NCBI GenBank assembly: GCA_963777975.1
Contig: CAVZSO010000009.1
Span: 62,001-126,000, forward strand
DNA: 64,000 nucleotides
Origin: CSP1-4 sp963777975
GTDB lineage: Bacteria; Chloroflexota; Limnocylindria; Limnocylindrales; CSP1-4
Reading direction: 5' to 3'
Notes under the pieces: model-generated
What the model was told of the DNA's origin: nothing
Seen by the model: the letters and a program-made list of their open reading frames with translations, nothing else
Databases searched by the model: none
Translations under genes and position numbers: made by a program
Shown here: positions 29,463-40,280 of the stretch, one piece after another
Layout of the letters: each line of letters opens with the position of its first letter
Position numbering within the stretch: position 1 is the first letter of the stretch

Positions 29463-29477
29463 ACTCCCCGGGAGTAT
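29461..29477. promoter_or_regulatory. Palindromic operator/promoter shared by copA and the divergent methyltransferase gene
   Basis: ATACTCCC-C-GGGAGTAT is a perfect 8-base inverted repeat. On the minus strand it overlaps an extended -10, TGG-TATACT, and ends within the copA ATG. On the plus strand a GATACT box lies 7 bases before the methyltransferase ATG. The AT(A)C-rich palindrome resembles operators of CsoR-type copper repressors in sequence style. No csoR gene is in the window, so the regulator is inferred only. Confidence 0.6.
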
Positions 29478-29499
29478 ACCAGCGGCGATACTGACCAGG

Positions 29500-30084
29500 A
29501 TGACGAAGCACGGATCGAGGACCGACGTGGTCGCCCTGATGGCGACCGCTGCCAGCCCATGGGGTCCGGTCCACGTGGTCGCCAGCGAGACCGGTGTCGC
29601 GGGCATCGAGCGTGGCTGGTCGGCAGATGCCGTCGCCCGACTCGTCGGCGCCCGACTCGGTGGGCGCGTCGCGCCCGCCGATCCCGCGTCGCCGCCGGAT
29701 GGTCGGCAGCGATTGCTGCGTGCCGGCCTCGGAGCCGTGGCTGAGGTCGCCGCGGGCAGCGAACCGACGGTCGAGCTGCCGCTGGACTGGCGGGGCATCT
29801 CGGCCTGGGATCGGCGCGTGCTCGAGGGTGCACGAACACTCCAGCGCGGAGAGGTCACCTCGTATGGCCGGCTGGCACGACGCATCGGCGCGCCGGGTGC
29901 GGCGCGCGCGGTCGGGGCCGCTCTCGGGCGCAACCCGTTCTGGCTGCTCATCCCCTGCCATCGGGTCGTCGCAGGGGATGGCTCGATCGGCGGCTACGGC
30001 GGTGGCGCGGACGCCATCGAGGTCAAACGCGACCTGCTGGCCCGGGAAGGCGTGGCGGTCCCGGTGGCCGAGCTGGTGAGCTAG
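29500..30084 (+). CDS. ogt: Methylated-DNA-[protein]-cysteine S-methyltransferase
   Basis: Removes alkyl groups from O6-alkylguanine in DNA onto its own Cys, so each molecule works once. The 194-residue protein has the short N-terminal domain and the C-terminal DNA-binding fold: GEVTSYGRLARRIGAPGAARAVG and the PCHRVV active-site Cys near residue 152. It starts 37 bases from the copA start and shares the palindromic control region, an unusual pairing for a DNA repair gene. GATACT lies 7 bases before the ATG. Confidence 0.92.
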   Translation: MTKHGSRTDVVALMATAASPWGPVHVVASETGVAGIERGWSADAVARLVGARLGGRVAPADPASPPDGRQRLLRAGLGAVAEVAAGSEPTVELPLDWRGISAWDRRVLEGARTLQRGEVTSYGRLARRIGAPGAARAVGAALGRNPFWLLIPCHRVVAGDGSIGGYGGGADAIEVKRDLLAREGVAVPVAELVS

Positions 30085-30104
30085 GAGCTGCCGAGTCCGA
30101 GTGG

Positions 30105-30494
30105 CTAGCGGCCCACCGGTCGCATCGGGAAGACGCCGACCACGATGGCGACCTCGGGGTCGTGCCCGAGTTCGATGCCGACTTCGCCCTGGCGCACCAG
30201 GTCGGCCATGAACCGGCCCTCGCGCTCGGGCAAGCCGATATAGCAGCGTCCGGCGGGCGTTTCCATCGCGGTCACCTCGTCGCACTCGCCGTTGAGCTCG
30301 AAGCGGCGTCGGAGCTCGTGCATCGGAACGTACGGCCGCGACTTGATGAAGCGTCGCAGCTGCGCCGCGGTCGTTCCGCGCTCGAAGTCGCCGTTCATGC
30401 CCGGTGCCCCGTTGATCGCCGGAGCCCCGTTCGTCGGCGGCATCCCGTTGACCTGCGGCGCTCCGATCGTTTGCGAAGGTCTGTCGCCGGCCAC
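30105..30494 (-). CDS. Hypothetical protein with an N-terminal NGAP-type repeat
   Basis: 129 residues. The first 36 residues hold a low-complexity repeat (NGMPPTNGAPAINGAPGMNG), followed by a compact domain of about 90 residues: an RRFIKSRPYVPMHELRRRFE helix pair, then a strand-rich part with CYIGLPEREGRFMADLVRQG. It may be a small regulatory or adaptor protein with a disordered tail. No family was recognised. Its end faces the methyltransferase stop across 20 bases. Confidence 0.6.
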   Translation of the reverse strand: MAGDRPSQTIGAPQVNGMPPTNGAPAINGAPGMNGDFERGTTAAQLRRFIKSRPYVPMHELRRRFELNGECDEVTAMETPAGRCYIGLPEREGRFMADLVRQGEVGIELGHDPEVAIVVGVFPMRPVGR

Positions 30495-30680
30495 GGGAGC
30501 GTGGTCGATCGCGGGCGATGTGATAGCTGTCGGCGGGCGGTAGTGAAACGGTCGGCAGGTGGCTGGGCGTCGGAGGTCGCGGTCGTCACGATGTGATCGT
30601 CGGGCTCGGTCATCGTTTCGCAGTCAGTCTGGCACGCCGGTGGTCGCCGGCGTCATGGCCTCCGATGATACGCCCCGCCG

Positions 30681-31846
30681 TCAGGTGCCGCTTACGACGT
30701 AGAGGTCGCGGCTCGATCGATTCATGGCATCGGCACCATGCGGCCCACAGACGACGATGTCCTCGATGCGGGCACCGTCGCGGCCTTCGACATAGATGCC
30801 GGGCTCGATGCTGAAGGCATGCCCCACCCGCAGCGGCTCGATGATTGCCGGCCACGATGTAGGGATCCTCGTGGACCTCGAGGCCGATGCCGTGACCCGT
30901 GCGATGGATGAACCAGTCGCCGAAACCGGCGTCGCTGATGATCGTCCGCGCGCTGGCGTCGATCGCCTCGCAGGCGATGCCCGGCCGGACCGCCGCACTC
31001 GCCTCGGCCTGGGCGCGCTGGAGGACCGCGTAACGGGTCAGGAAGTCGGGATCGGGGCGTTCCGTGTCGCCGGTCACCCAGAGGGTCCGCGTGGTATCCG
31101 AGCAGTAGCCCCCGAGGACGCCGCCGATGTCGAGGACGATGGCATCGCCGGCGCCGATCCGTCGATCACCGGGTTCGTGATGCGGGGATGCCGAGTTCGG
31201 CCCCGAGGCGACGATGGCGAAGGCGGCTTCGTCGTGACCTTCGTCCAGGAGCCGCTCGTGGACCTCTCGAGCGACCTCTGCCTCGCTGCGCGCGATCAAT
31301 CGACCGGCGGCGATGGCCTCGACCACCCGATCCGCGGCTGCCCCGGCGGCGCGCAGGCGATCGATCTCATCGGCATCCTTGATGGCACGCAGCTCGGCCA
31401 GCGCCGCGCTCGGCGAGCCCGAGCGTTGCGCCGGCGAAGCGTGCCTGCAGCGCCAGCGCGTGCATCGCCCAGAGGTGATCGGAGAGCAGGAGGCGCCCGG
31501 CGTCCGCTCCGGCCGGCAGGCTGGCCGCCACCCGCTCGATCGGATCGTCGGTCTCGTCCCAGCTGACCACCTCGACCAGGCCGGCCGCCCCGGCCGGCGA
31601 GCCCTGCGCGGGCGCTCGCTCGAGACGCGGCACGACGAGCGTCGCAGGGCCATCGACGGGCAGCACCAGCATGGTCAGCCGCTCCAGTGGTCGCGCGGCG
31701 TAGCCCGTCAGCCAGCGAAGCTGCGGGCCGACCCCGATGAGGAGGGCGCTCGCGCCATGATCTTGCGTGGCATCCCGCGCGGCCGACAGGCGCTCCCCGA
31801 ATCGGGTCGCGGGGATGGCCATGACCGAGCCGCCCGGGTCCGTCAT
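30681..31846 (-). CDS. M24-family Xaa-Pro peptidase (two frameshifts)
   Basis: Cleaves N-terminal residues next to proline; a two-metal pita-bread hydrolase of about 388 residues. The N-terminal creatinase domain is in one frame. After about 31410 a second frame carries AIKDADEIDRLRAA, then the metal ligands in VLDIGGVLGGYCSDTTRT and the His of HRTGHGIGLEVHEDP. After about 30848 a third frame carries IEPGIYV and GARIEDIVV with the last Glu ligands. Removing one base at 30848 restores the line. All catalytic motifs are present, so the gene is probably intact in life. The start is uncertain (31846, 31822 or 31918). Confidence 0.8.
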
Positions 31847-31958
31847 TTGAGCAACCACGGCGCGGAGCCCGAGGCGGTCGCGGTCGTTCTCCCGGGACTG
31901 GAAGCGACGGCCGACCATGCGCCGTAGCGTCCTTCGGGGACGAATCGAGACGCCGAGA

Positions 31959-32405
31959 TCATCGGACCGTTACGCCTCGGGTCTGCGTCGGCCTCGACTC
32001 GATCCAGGCGGCGATGGTCGCCGGTCCGTCGTCGTGCAGCTTGCGGTAAGCGAGCACCTTGCCCGCGCCGGCGGCCAACGCTCGCTTGCGCAGCGCGACG
32101 TCGTCGTGGTTGGCCACCGCGAGGACGGGCAGCCCGAGGTCGTGGAGCGCGGCGATGACGACCATCGGGTCCGCTGTCATCAGCGCCGTGTCGACGATGG
32201 CGCCGTCGCATCCTTCGGTCGCCGATACGGGGGCCGCGGCGACCCTGGCCTGTGGATCGTGTCCGCCGTTGTCAAGGTCACCGCCATCGCCGGCCAGCAC
32301 GGCCGCGGGCGAAACGCGGCGTGGCTCAGCACCGGCGCGACGGACGGCATCGGTCAATCGGCTGGCCCAGATGAGGTCGTCGGCGACGAGCGCGATACGG
32401 GTCAC
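31959..32405 (-). CDS. Receiver-like regulatory protein, function unknown
   Basis: 148 residues from a GTG. RIALVADDLIWASRLTDAV opens like a CheY-type receiver (acidic pair after the first strand), AIVDTALM could carry the phospho-accepting Asp, and LGLPVLAVANHDD and AGAGKVLAYRKL resemble the last strands. The receiver fold is suggested by pattern only. It could be an atypical or pseudo-receiver. A TATCAT box lies 7 bases before the start, and the gene is divergent from the CBS gene at 32460. Confidence 0.55.
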   Translation of the reverse strand: MTRIALVADDLIWASRLTDAVRRAGAEPRRVSPAAVLAGDGGDLDNGGHDPQARVAAAPVSATEGCDGAIVDTALMTADPMVVIAALHDLGLPVLAVANHDDVALRKRALAAGAGKVLAYRKLHDDGPATIAAWIESRPTQTRGVTVR

Positions 32406-32412
32406 GCCGGCG

Positions 32413-32418
32413 ATGATA
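32413..32418 (-). promoter_or_regulatory. Putative leaderless -10 box (TATCAT) of the receiver-like gene
   Basis: On the minus strand TATCAT is followed by 7 bases and the GTG start. It is paired head to head with the CBS gene box 30 bases away. Confidence 0.4.
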
Positions 32419-32447
32419 GCCGCGCCGCTGCCGAGCGCGGTCGGGGG

Positions 32448-32453
32448 TAGACT
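32448..32453 (+). promoter_or_regulatory. Putative leaderless -10 box (TAGACT) of the CBS/kor operon
   Basis: TAGACT-CACGGC-GTG, exactly 6 bases between box and start, with no ribosome-binding site. This is probably the promoter for the whole CBS-korA-korB run. Confidence 0.5.
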
Positions 32454-32459
32454 CACGGC

Positions 32460-32989
32460 GTGAGCATGCAGACCGGCCTCAGTGCCGGCGGCACCCCGGG
32501 TCCCAGTCGACAGCCCGCATCGCGCGCGATGGCGGACCGCGACCTGCGCAGCGAGCGAGTGCGCGACGTCATGCGTCGCGAGCCGATCGTCGTCGCCACC
32601 GGCACGTCCATCGGTCGTGGCATCGCCGCCATCCAGGCGGCACGGGCGGACTGCGTCCTGGTCTCGGCTGAAGGCCGGCTGGCTGGCATCCTGACCGAGC
32701 GTGACGTGCTGTTGAAGGTCGTCGGCCAGGCGGTCGATCTCGACGCACCCGTCGACGACTTCATGACCGCCGGGCCGGATGCCCTGACGCCGGAGGCGAC
32801 GATGGGCGAGGCGCTGGCGCTCATGGATCGCGGCGGCTACCGCCACGTGCCGCTCGTCGACGCCGACGGGCAGATCGCCGGCCTGCTCCGGCAGCAGGAC
32901 ATCCTGGCCTACGTCGCGGAAGCGTTCCCGGAGTCGATCCTCAACCTGCCACCTCGACCGCATCAGCGGATGGACGAGCAGGACGGCGC

Positions 32990-32993
<4 letters not shown>
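32460..32993 (+). CDS. CBS-domain-pair protein (first of two flanking korAB)
   Basis: 177 residues. After a flexible 25-residue N-terminus come two CBS motifs, about residues 33-88 (VRDVMRREPIVVATGTSI, GILTERDVLLKV) and 98-155 (VDDFMTAGPDALTPEATM, GGYRHVPLVDADG, GLLRQQDILAY). CBS pairs bind adenine nucleotides and report energy state. The stop overlaps the korA start by 4 bases, so its product is made together with the oxidoreductase and may regulate it. Confidence 0.9.
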
Positions 32994-34845
<1,852 letters not shown>

Positions 34846-34849
<4 letters not shown>

Positions 34850-35887
34850 CCGACACCATCGAGGGCGCCACGCCCGGCCAGCCCATCCAGCTCACCCGGA
34901 AGGACTTCGTCTCGGACCAGGAGGTCCGCTGGTGCCCAGGTTGCGGCGACTACTCGATCCTCGCCCAGACCCAGAAGGTGATGCCCGACTTCGGCTACCC
35001 CAAGGAGAACATCGTCTTCATCAGCGGCATCGGCTGCTCAGGGCGCCTGCCCTACTACATGAACACGTATGGCTTCCACACCATCCATGGCCGCGCGCCG
35101 ACGCTGGCCACCGGCCTCAAGGCGGCCCGGCCGGACCTGCATGGTCTGGGTCATCACCGGCGATGGCGACGCGCTGTCGATCGGCGGCAACCACGTCATC
35201 CACGCCATGCGGCGCAACGTGGACGTCAAGCTGGTCATGTTCAACAACCGCATCTACGGCCTGACCAAGGGCCAGGCGTCGCCGACGTCCGAGCTCGGCA
35301 AGCGCACCAAGTCGACCCCCGATGGGACCATCGACCGGCCGGTCATGCCGCTCTCGCTGGCGCTGGCAGCAGAAGCGACCTTCGTGGCGCGCTCCGTCGA
35401 TACTCACACGGAGCACATCCAGGGGACCCTCACCCGAGCCGGCTTCCACCGTGGCTCGGCGTTCATCGAGGTCCTCCAGAACTGCAACATCTTCAACGAC
35501 GGCGCCTATCGGGACTTCACCGACCGCGAGGTCCGCGAGGACCGGATGCTGGTGCTGGAGCACGGCAAGCCGATGATCTTCGGCAAGGACCGCGACCAGG
35601 GCATTCGGCTCAACGGCCTCCACCCGGAGGTCGTCAAGCTTGGCGGGGCCATCAGCGAAGCCGATCTCCTGGTGCACGACGAGCAGGCCGAGGATCCACA
35701 CCTGGCCTTCATGCTCTCGCGCATGTGGTGGCCCGACTACCCCGTCCCGGTCGGCGTCTTCCGGGATGTCACCCGCCCGACCCACGACGAACTGATGACC
35801 GGCCAGATCGAGGCGGTCGTCGCTCAGCGCGGGCAGGGGGACCTGAAGAAGCTGCTCGAGAGTGGCGAGACATGGACCGTCAGCTGA
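34846..35887 (+). CDS. korB: 2-oxoacid:acceptor oxidoreductase beta subunit (one frameshift)
   Basis: The thiamine-diphosphate-binding subunit, about 346 residues. WCPGCGDYSIL and GIGCSGRLPYYMNTYGFH hold the conserved Cys residues, and ITGDGDALSIGGNH is the ThDP/metal motif. The frame changes near 35145; removing one base from gacctgcatggtc joins ARPDL to MVWVITGDGD. Every later motif is intact, so a base-call error is the simplest reading. It overlaps korA by 4 bases and is followed by a second CBS protein after 19 bases. Confidence 0.92.
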
Positions 35888-35906
35888 GTCGACCGGGAGC
35901 GACCTC

Positions 35907-36407
35907 ATGATCTGTCCGGTCTGCCACTTCGACAATATCGCCGGCTCCGATGACTGCGAGAACTGCGGTGCGGACCTGCGCACGACCGGCCTGCCGACGA
36001 GCGCCGGCGGAGATGTCGGGGCGGCCCTGCTGACCGAGCACCTGGCCGAGCTCAACCCGCGCCAGCCGGTCGCGGTCAAGCCCGACGACGACGTCGCAGG
36101 TGCCGTGCGCCTGATGCAGGAGCATCGCATCGGCTGCGTGGTCGTCGATTCGGGCCGCCTCGTCGGCATCCTGACGGAGCGCGATGTCGTGCTCAAGCTG
36201 GCTGGCAAGCCGCTCGAGGGCGTTCGCGTCCAGGATGTCATGACGCCCGATCCGGTCGTCCTCCGCGGCGACGACACGATCGCGGTCGCCATCCACAAGA
36301 TGGCGATGGGCGGCTTCCGACACATCCCGCTCGTGAGCGGCGGGCGGGCGACCGGGATCGTCTCGGCGCGCGACCTGTCACACCACCTCGTCACGCTGAT
36401 CGGCTAA
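35907..36407 (+). CDS. Zinc-ribbon plus CBS-pair protein (second of two flanking korAB)
   Basis: 166 residues. A four-Cys zinc ribbon (CPVCHFDNIAGSDDCENCG) covers residues 3-21. Two CBS motifs follow: QPVAVKPDDDVAGAVRLM to GILTERDVVLKL, and VQDVMTPDPVVLRGDD to GIVSARDLSHHL. The ribbon suggests protein or nucleic-acid docking, with the CBS pair sensing adenine nucleotides. GGGAG lies 8 bases before the ATG. It sits right after korB in the same direction, giving CBS genes on both sides of the enzyme genes. Confidence 0.88.
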   Translation: MICPVCHFDNIAGSDDCENCGADLRTTGLPTSAGGDVGAALLTEHLAELNPRQPVAVKPDDDVAGAVRLMQEHRIGCVVVDSGRLVGILTERDVVLKLAGKPLEGVRVQDVMTPDPVVLRGDDTIAVAIHKMAMGGFRHIPLVSGGRATGIVSARDLSHHLVTLIG

Positions 36408-36417
36408 TCGCGCTCAC

Positions 36418-37320
36418 GTGCGACTGATCAGCGTCGCGGACAACGGCGAGGAGCGCGTCGGGGTCGTCGTCGGCGAGCGAGCCACGCCGGCCGTGGCGAT
36501 CATGAACAGCGGCCCCAAGACGATGGCCGACTTGCTGGCGGGTGGCCCCGAGCTGCTTGAAAGCCTGCGGGAAGCGGCTGCGCTGCACAGCGAGCAGATC
36601 CGGACGTCGGGCGCGCCGCTCGAGGCACTGACCGTCCTGGCGCCCGTCCCACGGCCTGGCAAGATCGTGGCCATCGGGCTCAACTACCACGCCCACGCCA
36701 TCGAGCAGAACGTCGAGCCGCCGAAGGCGCCGCTCATCTTCGCCAAGTTCCCGACCAGCGTCATCGGAACCGGGGCGGCGGTCACCTGGGATCCGGCGCT
36801 CACATCACAGGTCGACTACGAGGCCGAGCTCGCCGTCATCGTCGGGCGCCGGGCGCGCGAGGTGCCCGAGGTGTCGGCGCTGGAGTACGTGCTCGGCTAC
36901 ACCTGCGGCAACGATGTCACCGCGCGCGACCTCCAGCTCGGCGATCGACAGTGGGTCCGCGGCAAGAGCCTCGACACGTTCTGCCCGCTCGGTCCGTGGA
37001 TGGTGACGCGCGACGAGATCCCGGACCCCCAGGCCCTTCGCATTCGCGCCACCGTTTCTGGTGAGACGCTCCAGGACGGGCACACCCGCGACATGATCTT
37101 CAGCGTGGCCCAGATCATCGCCCATGCGTCGCAGGCGTTCACGCTCGAGCCAGGCGACGTGATCATGACCGGCACACCGTCCGGAGTCGGGATCTGGCGA
37201 GAGCCGAAGCGCTTCCTCGGCGACGGTGACGTGGTCGAGATCGAGATCGAGGGCGTCGGGGTGCTGCGCAATCCTTGCCAGACGGCAGGGTCGTCGGGGA
37301 GCGCTCCGCCACCGGCCTGA
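36418..37320 (+). CDS. Fumarylacetoacetate-hydrolase-family enzyme
   Basis: 300 residues from a GTG. KIVAIGLNYHAHAIE, DYEAELAVIVGRRAREV, GYTCGNDVTARDLQ and IMTGTPSGVG are the metal- and substrate-binding signatures of the FAH superfamily, whose members act as hydrolases, isomerases, hydratases or decarboxylases on 2-oxoacids. The short, single-domain form fits a 2-hydroxyhepta-2,4-diene-dioate-isomerase-like or acylpyruvase-like member rather than true fumarylacetoacetase. It follows the zinc-ribbon CBS gene by 10 bases. The substrate is unknown. Confidence 0.88.
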   Translation: MRLISVADNGEERVGVVVGERATPAVAIMNSGPKTMADLLAGGPELLESLREAAALHSEQIRTSGAPLEALTVLAPVPRPGKIVAIGLNYHAHAIEQNVEPPKAPLIFAKFPTSVIGTGAAVTWDPALTSQVDYEAELAVIVGRRAREVPEVSALEYVLGYTCGNDVTARDLQLGDRQWVRGKSLDTFCPLGPWMVTRDEIPDPQALRIRATVSGETLQDGHTRDMIFSVAQIIAHASQAFTLEPGDVIMTGTPSGVGIWREPKRFLGDGDVVEIEIEGVGVLRNPCQTAGSSGSAPPPA

Positions 37321-37398
37321 CTCGCCAGTCCCACGACCTCCGGTGCTGTCCGGACCGGTACATTCGGTGGACGGCGCCACCAACGTGGCGGCCCCATC

Positions 37399-39034
37399 GT
37401 GGCGCTGATGCGCCTGCTCCGCCCGGTCACCGATCCTCGCTTCGTGCTCGACCCTGCCCGGCAGGGCCGGGAGCTGGCCTTCTTCCTGCGCTGGCTGACG
37501 CCGGTCGTGCTCGGCTTCGCGATCGTCGAGCTGATCGGCGCTGTCGCGTTCGACGCCTGGGGACCCGCGCTGACCGGCGTCGTGATGGCGACCTTTGCGA
37601 TCTGGTGCCGATTCGTGGTTCGACCGTCGCTCGACCGCGGTTCGGTGGCTGATCAAGCGTTCGCGGTCGGGCTGGGCATGCTGGGCATCCATATCGTGGC
37701 GGTGGTCACCCAGCCGGCGGAATTCGGTGTCCTCGCTGCGGCGACCTCCCTGTCCGTCCTCTTCGCCCTCGCCTACGTCGACCGCGCGCGGCTCCTCGTG
37801 CTCATGGCGCTGGCCGGCGCTTCGAGCGTGGCCTGCGTCGCGGTCATCGTCCTGACCGAGGGCGTCAGCCCCTTCCCGAGCTGGCTGAGCGACAGCCTCG
37901 CGGTGGCAGCGATGGTGGCAGGGGCAGGCATCGCGACGCTCCTGCTGTACCAGTTCGCGGGTCGATTCAAGGACGCACTCGGCGAGCTGAGCGGACTGGC
38001 CGCCATGTCCCGTGACCTGGCGCAGACGCTCGATCCGGCCGAGGTCGGACAGCGCATGGCGCGCCATCTCGCGGACGCGATGGGTGCCGATGAGTGCGGC
38101 ATCTGCGTCTGGGACGAGGCCGGCGACCGGCTGCTGACGGCTGGCTACCACCCGCCATCGCGCGCCGCCGAGATCGAACCGAGCTATCCCGCTCGCCGAC
38201 TATCCAGCGACACGGCGGCTGCTCGAGACCGGCGTCGAGATGGTGGTCGAGGTCGACGACCCCGCTGCGGACGCGGACGAGGTCGCCTACCTGCGCTCCA
38301 TCGGTCAGCGCTCGATGGTCATGATCCCGCTCATCGTCCGCGGTCGGGCCATCGGCTCCGTGGAGCTGACCACGGCCACGAACGAGCACTTCGACGGTCG
38401 ACGGCTGGAGCTGGCCAAGGTCCTCGCTGGCGAGGCGGCCATCCTGCTCGACAACGCGCGCCTCTATGAAGAGACGCGGGTCCGCGCCTTCAGCGATCCG
38501 CTGACCGGCCTGCCCAACGGCGGGCTGCTGGAAGACCGTGTCGAGCACGCCATCCTGCGGCTCGGGCGTCGGCCGGACGAGATGCTCGCGCTCTTGTACG
38601 TGGATCTCGACGACTTCAAGCAGGTCAACGACCAGTTCGGCCACGCCGGAGGGGACGAGCTCCTGGCGCAGGTCGCGGACCGGCTGCGCTACACGACACG
38701 GCCCGGCGACACGGCGGCGCGATTGCACGGCGACGAGTTCGCGATCCTGCTCGAGGACCTGGCCGATCGTGACGAGGCGGCGCTGGTCGCCGATCGCATC
38801 CTGACCGCCATGGCGGTGCCCTTCCGGGTCCGCGGCACGAGCGTGATCATGAGCGCCTCGATCGGCCTGGCCATCACGGGCGGCCCCGGCGAGGCGCTGG
38901 CCGCCACCAATTTCGACCGCATCCTGCAGGCCGCCGATTCGGCGATGTACACGGTCAAGCGGCGAGGCAAGGCCGGCCGCGCTGTCGCCGCACCGTTCCC
39001 CTCGATCGCCGAGGTGCGCGCCGCCAGCGCCTAG
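37399..39034 (+). CDS. Membrane GAF-GGDEF protein (one frameshift)
   Basis: About 545 residues. Five or six transmembrane helices fill residues 25-195. A GAF-like sensor domain follows (LAQTLDPAEVGQRMARHL to LLDNARLYEETR), then a C-terminal GGDEF domain (DPLTGLPNGGLLEDRV, VDLDDFKQVNDQFGH). The signature loop reads RLHGDEFAIL, so the first Gly is His. A diguanylate cyclase role, making c-di-GMP, is therefore plausible but not certain. Removing one C near 38190 joins the GAF halves. The start is a GTG, and TACATT lies 34 bases upstream. Confidence 0.8.
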
Positions 39035-39110
39035 TCGAATTCGCCAGGCGGCCATCGACATCGCCCGGTGCCGATCGGTGCCCGCGCGGGCGCGTCGGCC
39101 CCCTCGCGGC

Positions 39111-39116
39111 TAGGCT
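39111..39116 (+). promoter_or_regulatory. Putative leaderless -10 box (TAGGCT) of the sugar dehydrogenase-like gene
   Basis: TAGGCT-GCATCA-GTG, exactly 6 bases between box and start codon, with no ribosome-binding site. Confidence 0.45.
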
Positions 39117-39122
39117 GCATCA

Positions 39123-40271
39123 GTGCGTCGGATCGTCAACCTCGCCCTCTTCGCCGTGCTGGCCGTGCTCGTCGTCGGCGGTCTGCTGTGGCTCTTCCGC
39201 GGCCAGGTGCTGCGGCTGGCCGGCGTCAGCTTCGACACTGGTCCGGGTCAGGTCGGCGGGCTCGAGGTGCCGTCCGGCTACAGCGTGGCGCCGTTCGCGA
39301 CCGACCTGATCGGGCCGCGCTTCATGGCCATCGCCCCCGACGGGACCCTGCTCGTCGCCGAGCGTGGCAACGACCGCGTCGTCGCGCTGCCTGATCGCGA
39401 CGGCGACGGGGTCGCCGATGAGACGGTCGTCGTCGGCAGCGGCTACGACGACGCCCACTCGCTCGCATTCGCCGCCGACGGCACGCTGTACGTGGCCGGC
39501 AACGGCACGCTCTTCGCCGTCGAGCTCGGGCCGGACCTGCGCGAGCGCTCCCGGCGAGCCATCCTCGATCTGCCACCCGGCGGCGTCCACACCACGAGGA
39601 CGGTGGCGGTGCTGCCTGATGGCGAGCTGCTGGTGAGCGTCGGGTCGAGCTGCAACGTCTGCTGGGAGGAGGATCCGCGACGGGCCGCCATCCTGATCGC
39701 CGACGCGGACGGCTCGAACTCGCGGGTCTACATGCACGGACTGCGGAACGCGGTCGGCGTCGCCGTCGACCCGGCGGGAACCGCGTGGGCGACCGTCAAC
39801 GGCCGCGACATGCTGGGCGACGACGTGCCACCGGAGACGCTGTACCGAGTGGAGGACGGGGCGGACGCCGGCTGGCCCCGCTGCCACGCTGGCACGATCG
39901 TCGATCCCGAATTCGGCGCTCAGCCGGATCCGACGACGGGCCTCGTGGGCTGCGATGGCGTGGTGATGCCGGCGGCCACCTTCCAGGCGCACATGGCGCC
40001 GCTCGGCATCGCCTTCTGGGACGACCACGCCTACATCGCCTTCCACGGTTCCTGGAACCGCTCGACGAAGGTCGGCTACGCGGTCGGGCGTGTGCCCTGG
40101 TCCGCCGATGGACCGGCCGGCGCGCTCGAGCCATTCCTGACCGGCTTCCTCGACGATGCCAGCGGCGACGCCAGCGGACGACCGGCCGGCCTCGTCGTCG
40201 GGAGCGACGGTGCGCTCTACGTCTCCGACGACAAGGCCGGCGCGATCTATCGGGTCACGCGCTCGCCCTGA
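39123..40271 (+). CDS. Membrane-anchored PQQ-type sugar/sorbosone dehydrogenase-like protein
   Basis: 382 residues from a GTG. A single N-terminal helix (residues 4-25) anchors a six-bladed beta-propeller facing outside. GYSVAPFATDLIGPRFMAIAPDG opens the fold (cited as FMAIAPDGTLLVAERGNDRV), and HTTRTVAVLPDG, HGLRNAVGVAVDP, AGWPRCHAG and FHGSWNRSTKVGY are conserved in the soluble-glucose-dehydrogenase/L-sorbosone-dehydrogenase family that uses PQQ. Whether it binds PQQ is not proven. SSCNVC could form a disulfide. It is convergent with the sensor gene at 40281. Confidence 0.85.
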   Translation: MRRIVNLALFAVLAVLVVGGLLWLFRGQVLRLAGVSFDTGPGQVGGLEVPSGYSVAPFATDLIGPRFMAIAPDGTLLVAERGNDRVVALPDRDGDGVADETVVVGSGYDDAHSLAFAADGTLYVAGNGTLFAVELGPDLRERSRRAILDLPPGGVHTTRTVAVLPDGELLVSVGSSCNVCWEEDPRRAAILIADADGSNSRVYMHGLRNAVGVAVDPAGTAWATVNGRDMLGDDVPPETLYRVEDGADAGWPRCHAGTIVDPEFGAQPDPTTGLVGCDGVVMPAATFQAHMAPLGIAFWDDHAYIAFHGSWNRSTKVGYAVGRVPWSADGPAGALEPFLTGFLDDASGDASGRPAGLVVGSDGALYVSDDKAGAIYRVTRSP

Positions 40272-40280
40272 GCGCGGAGC

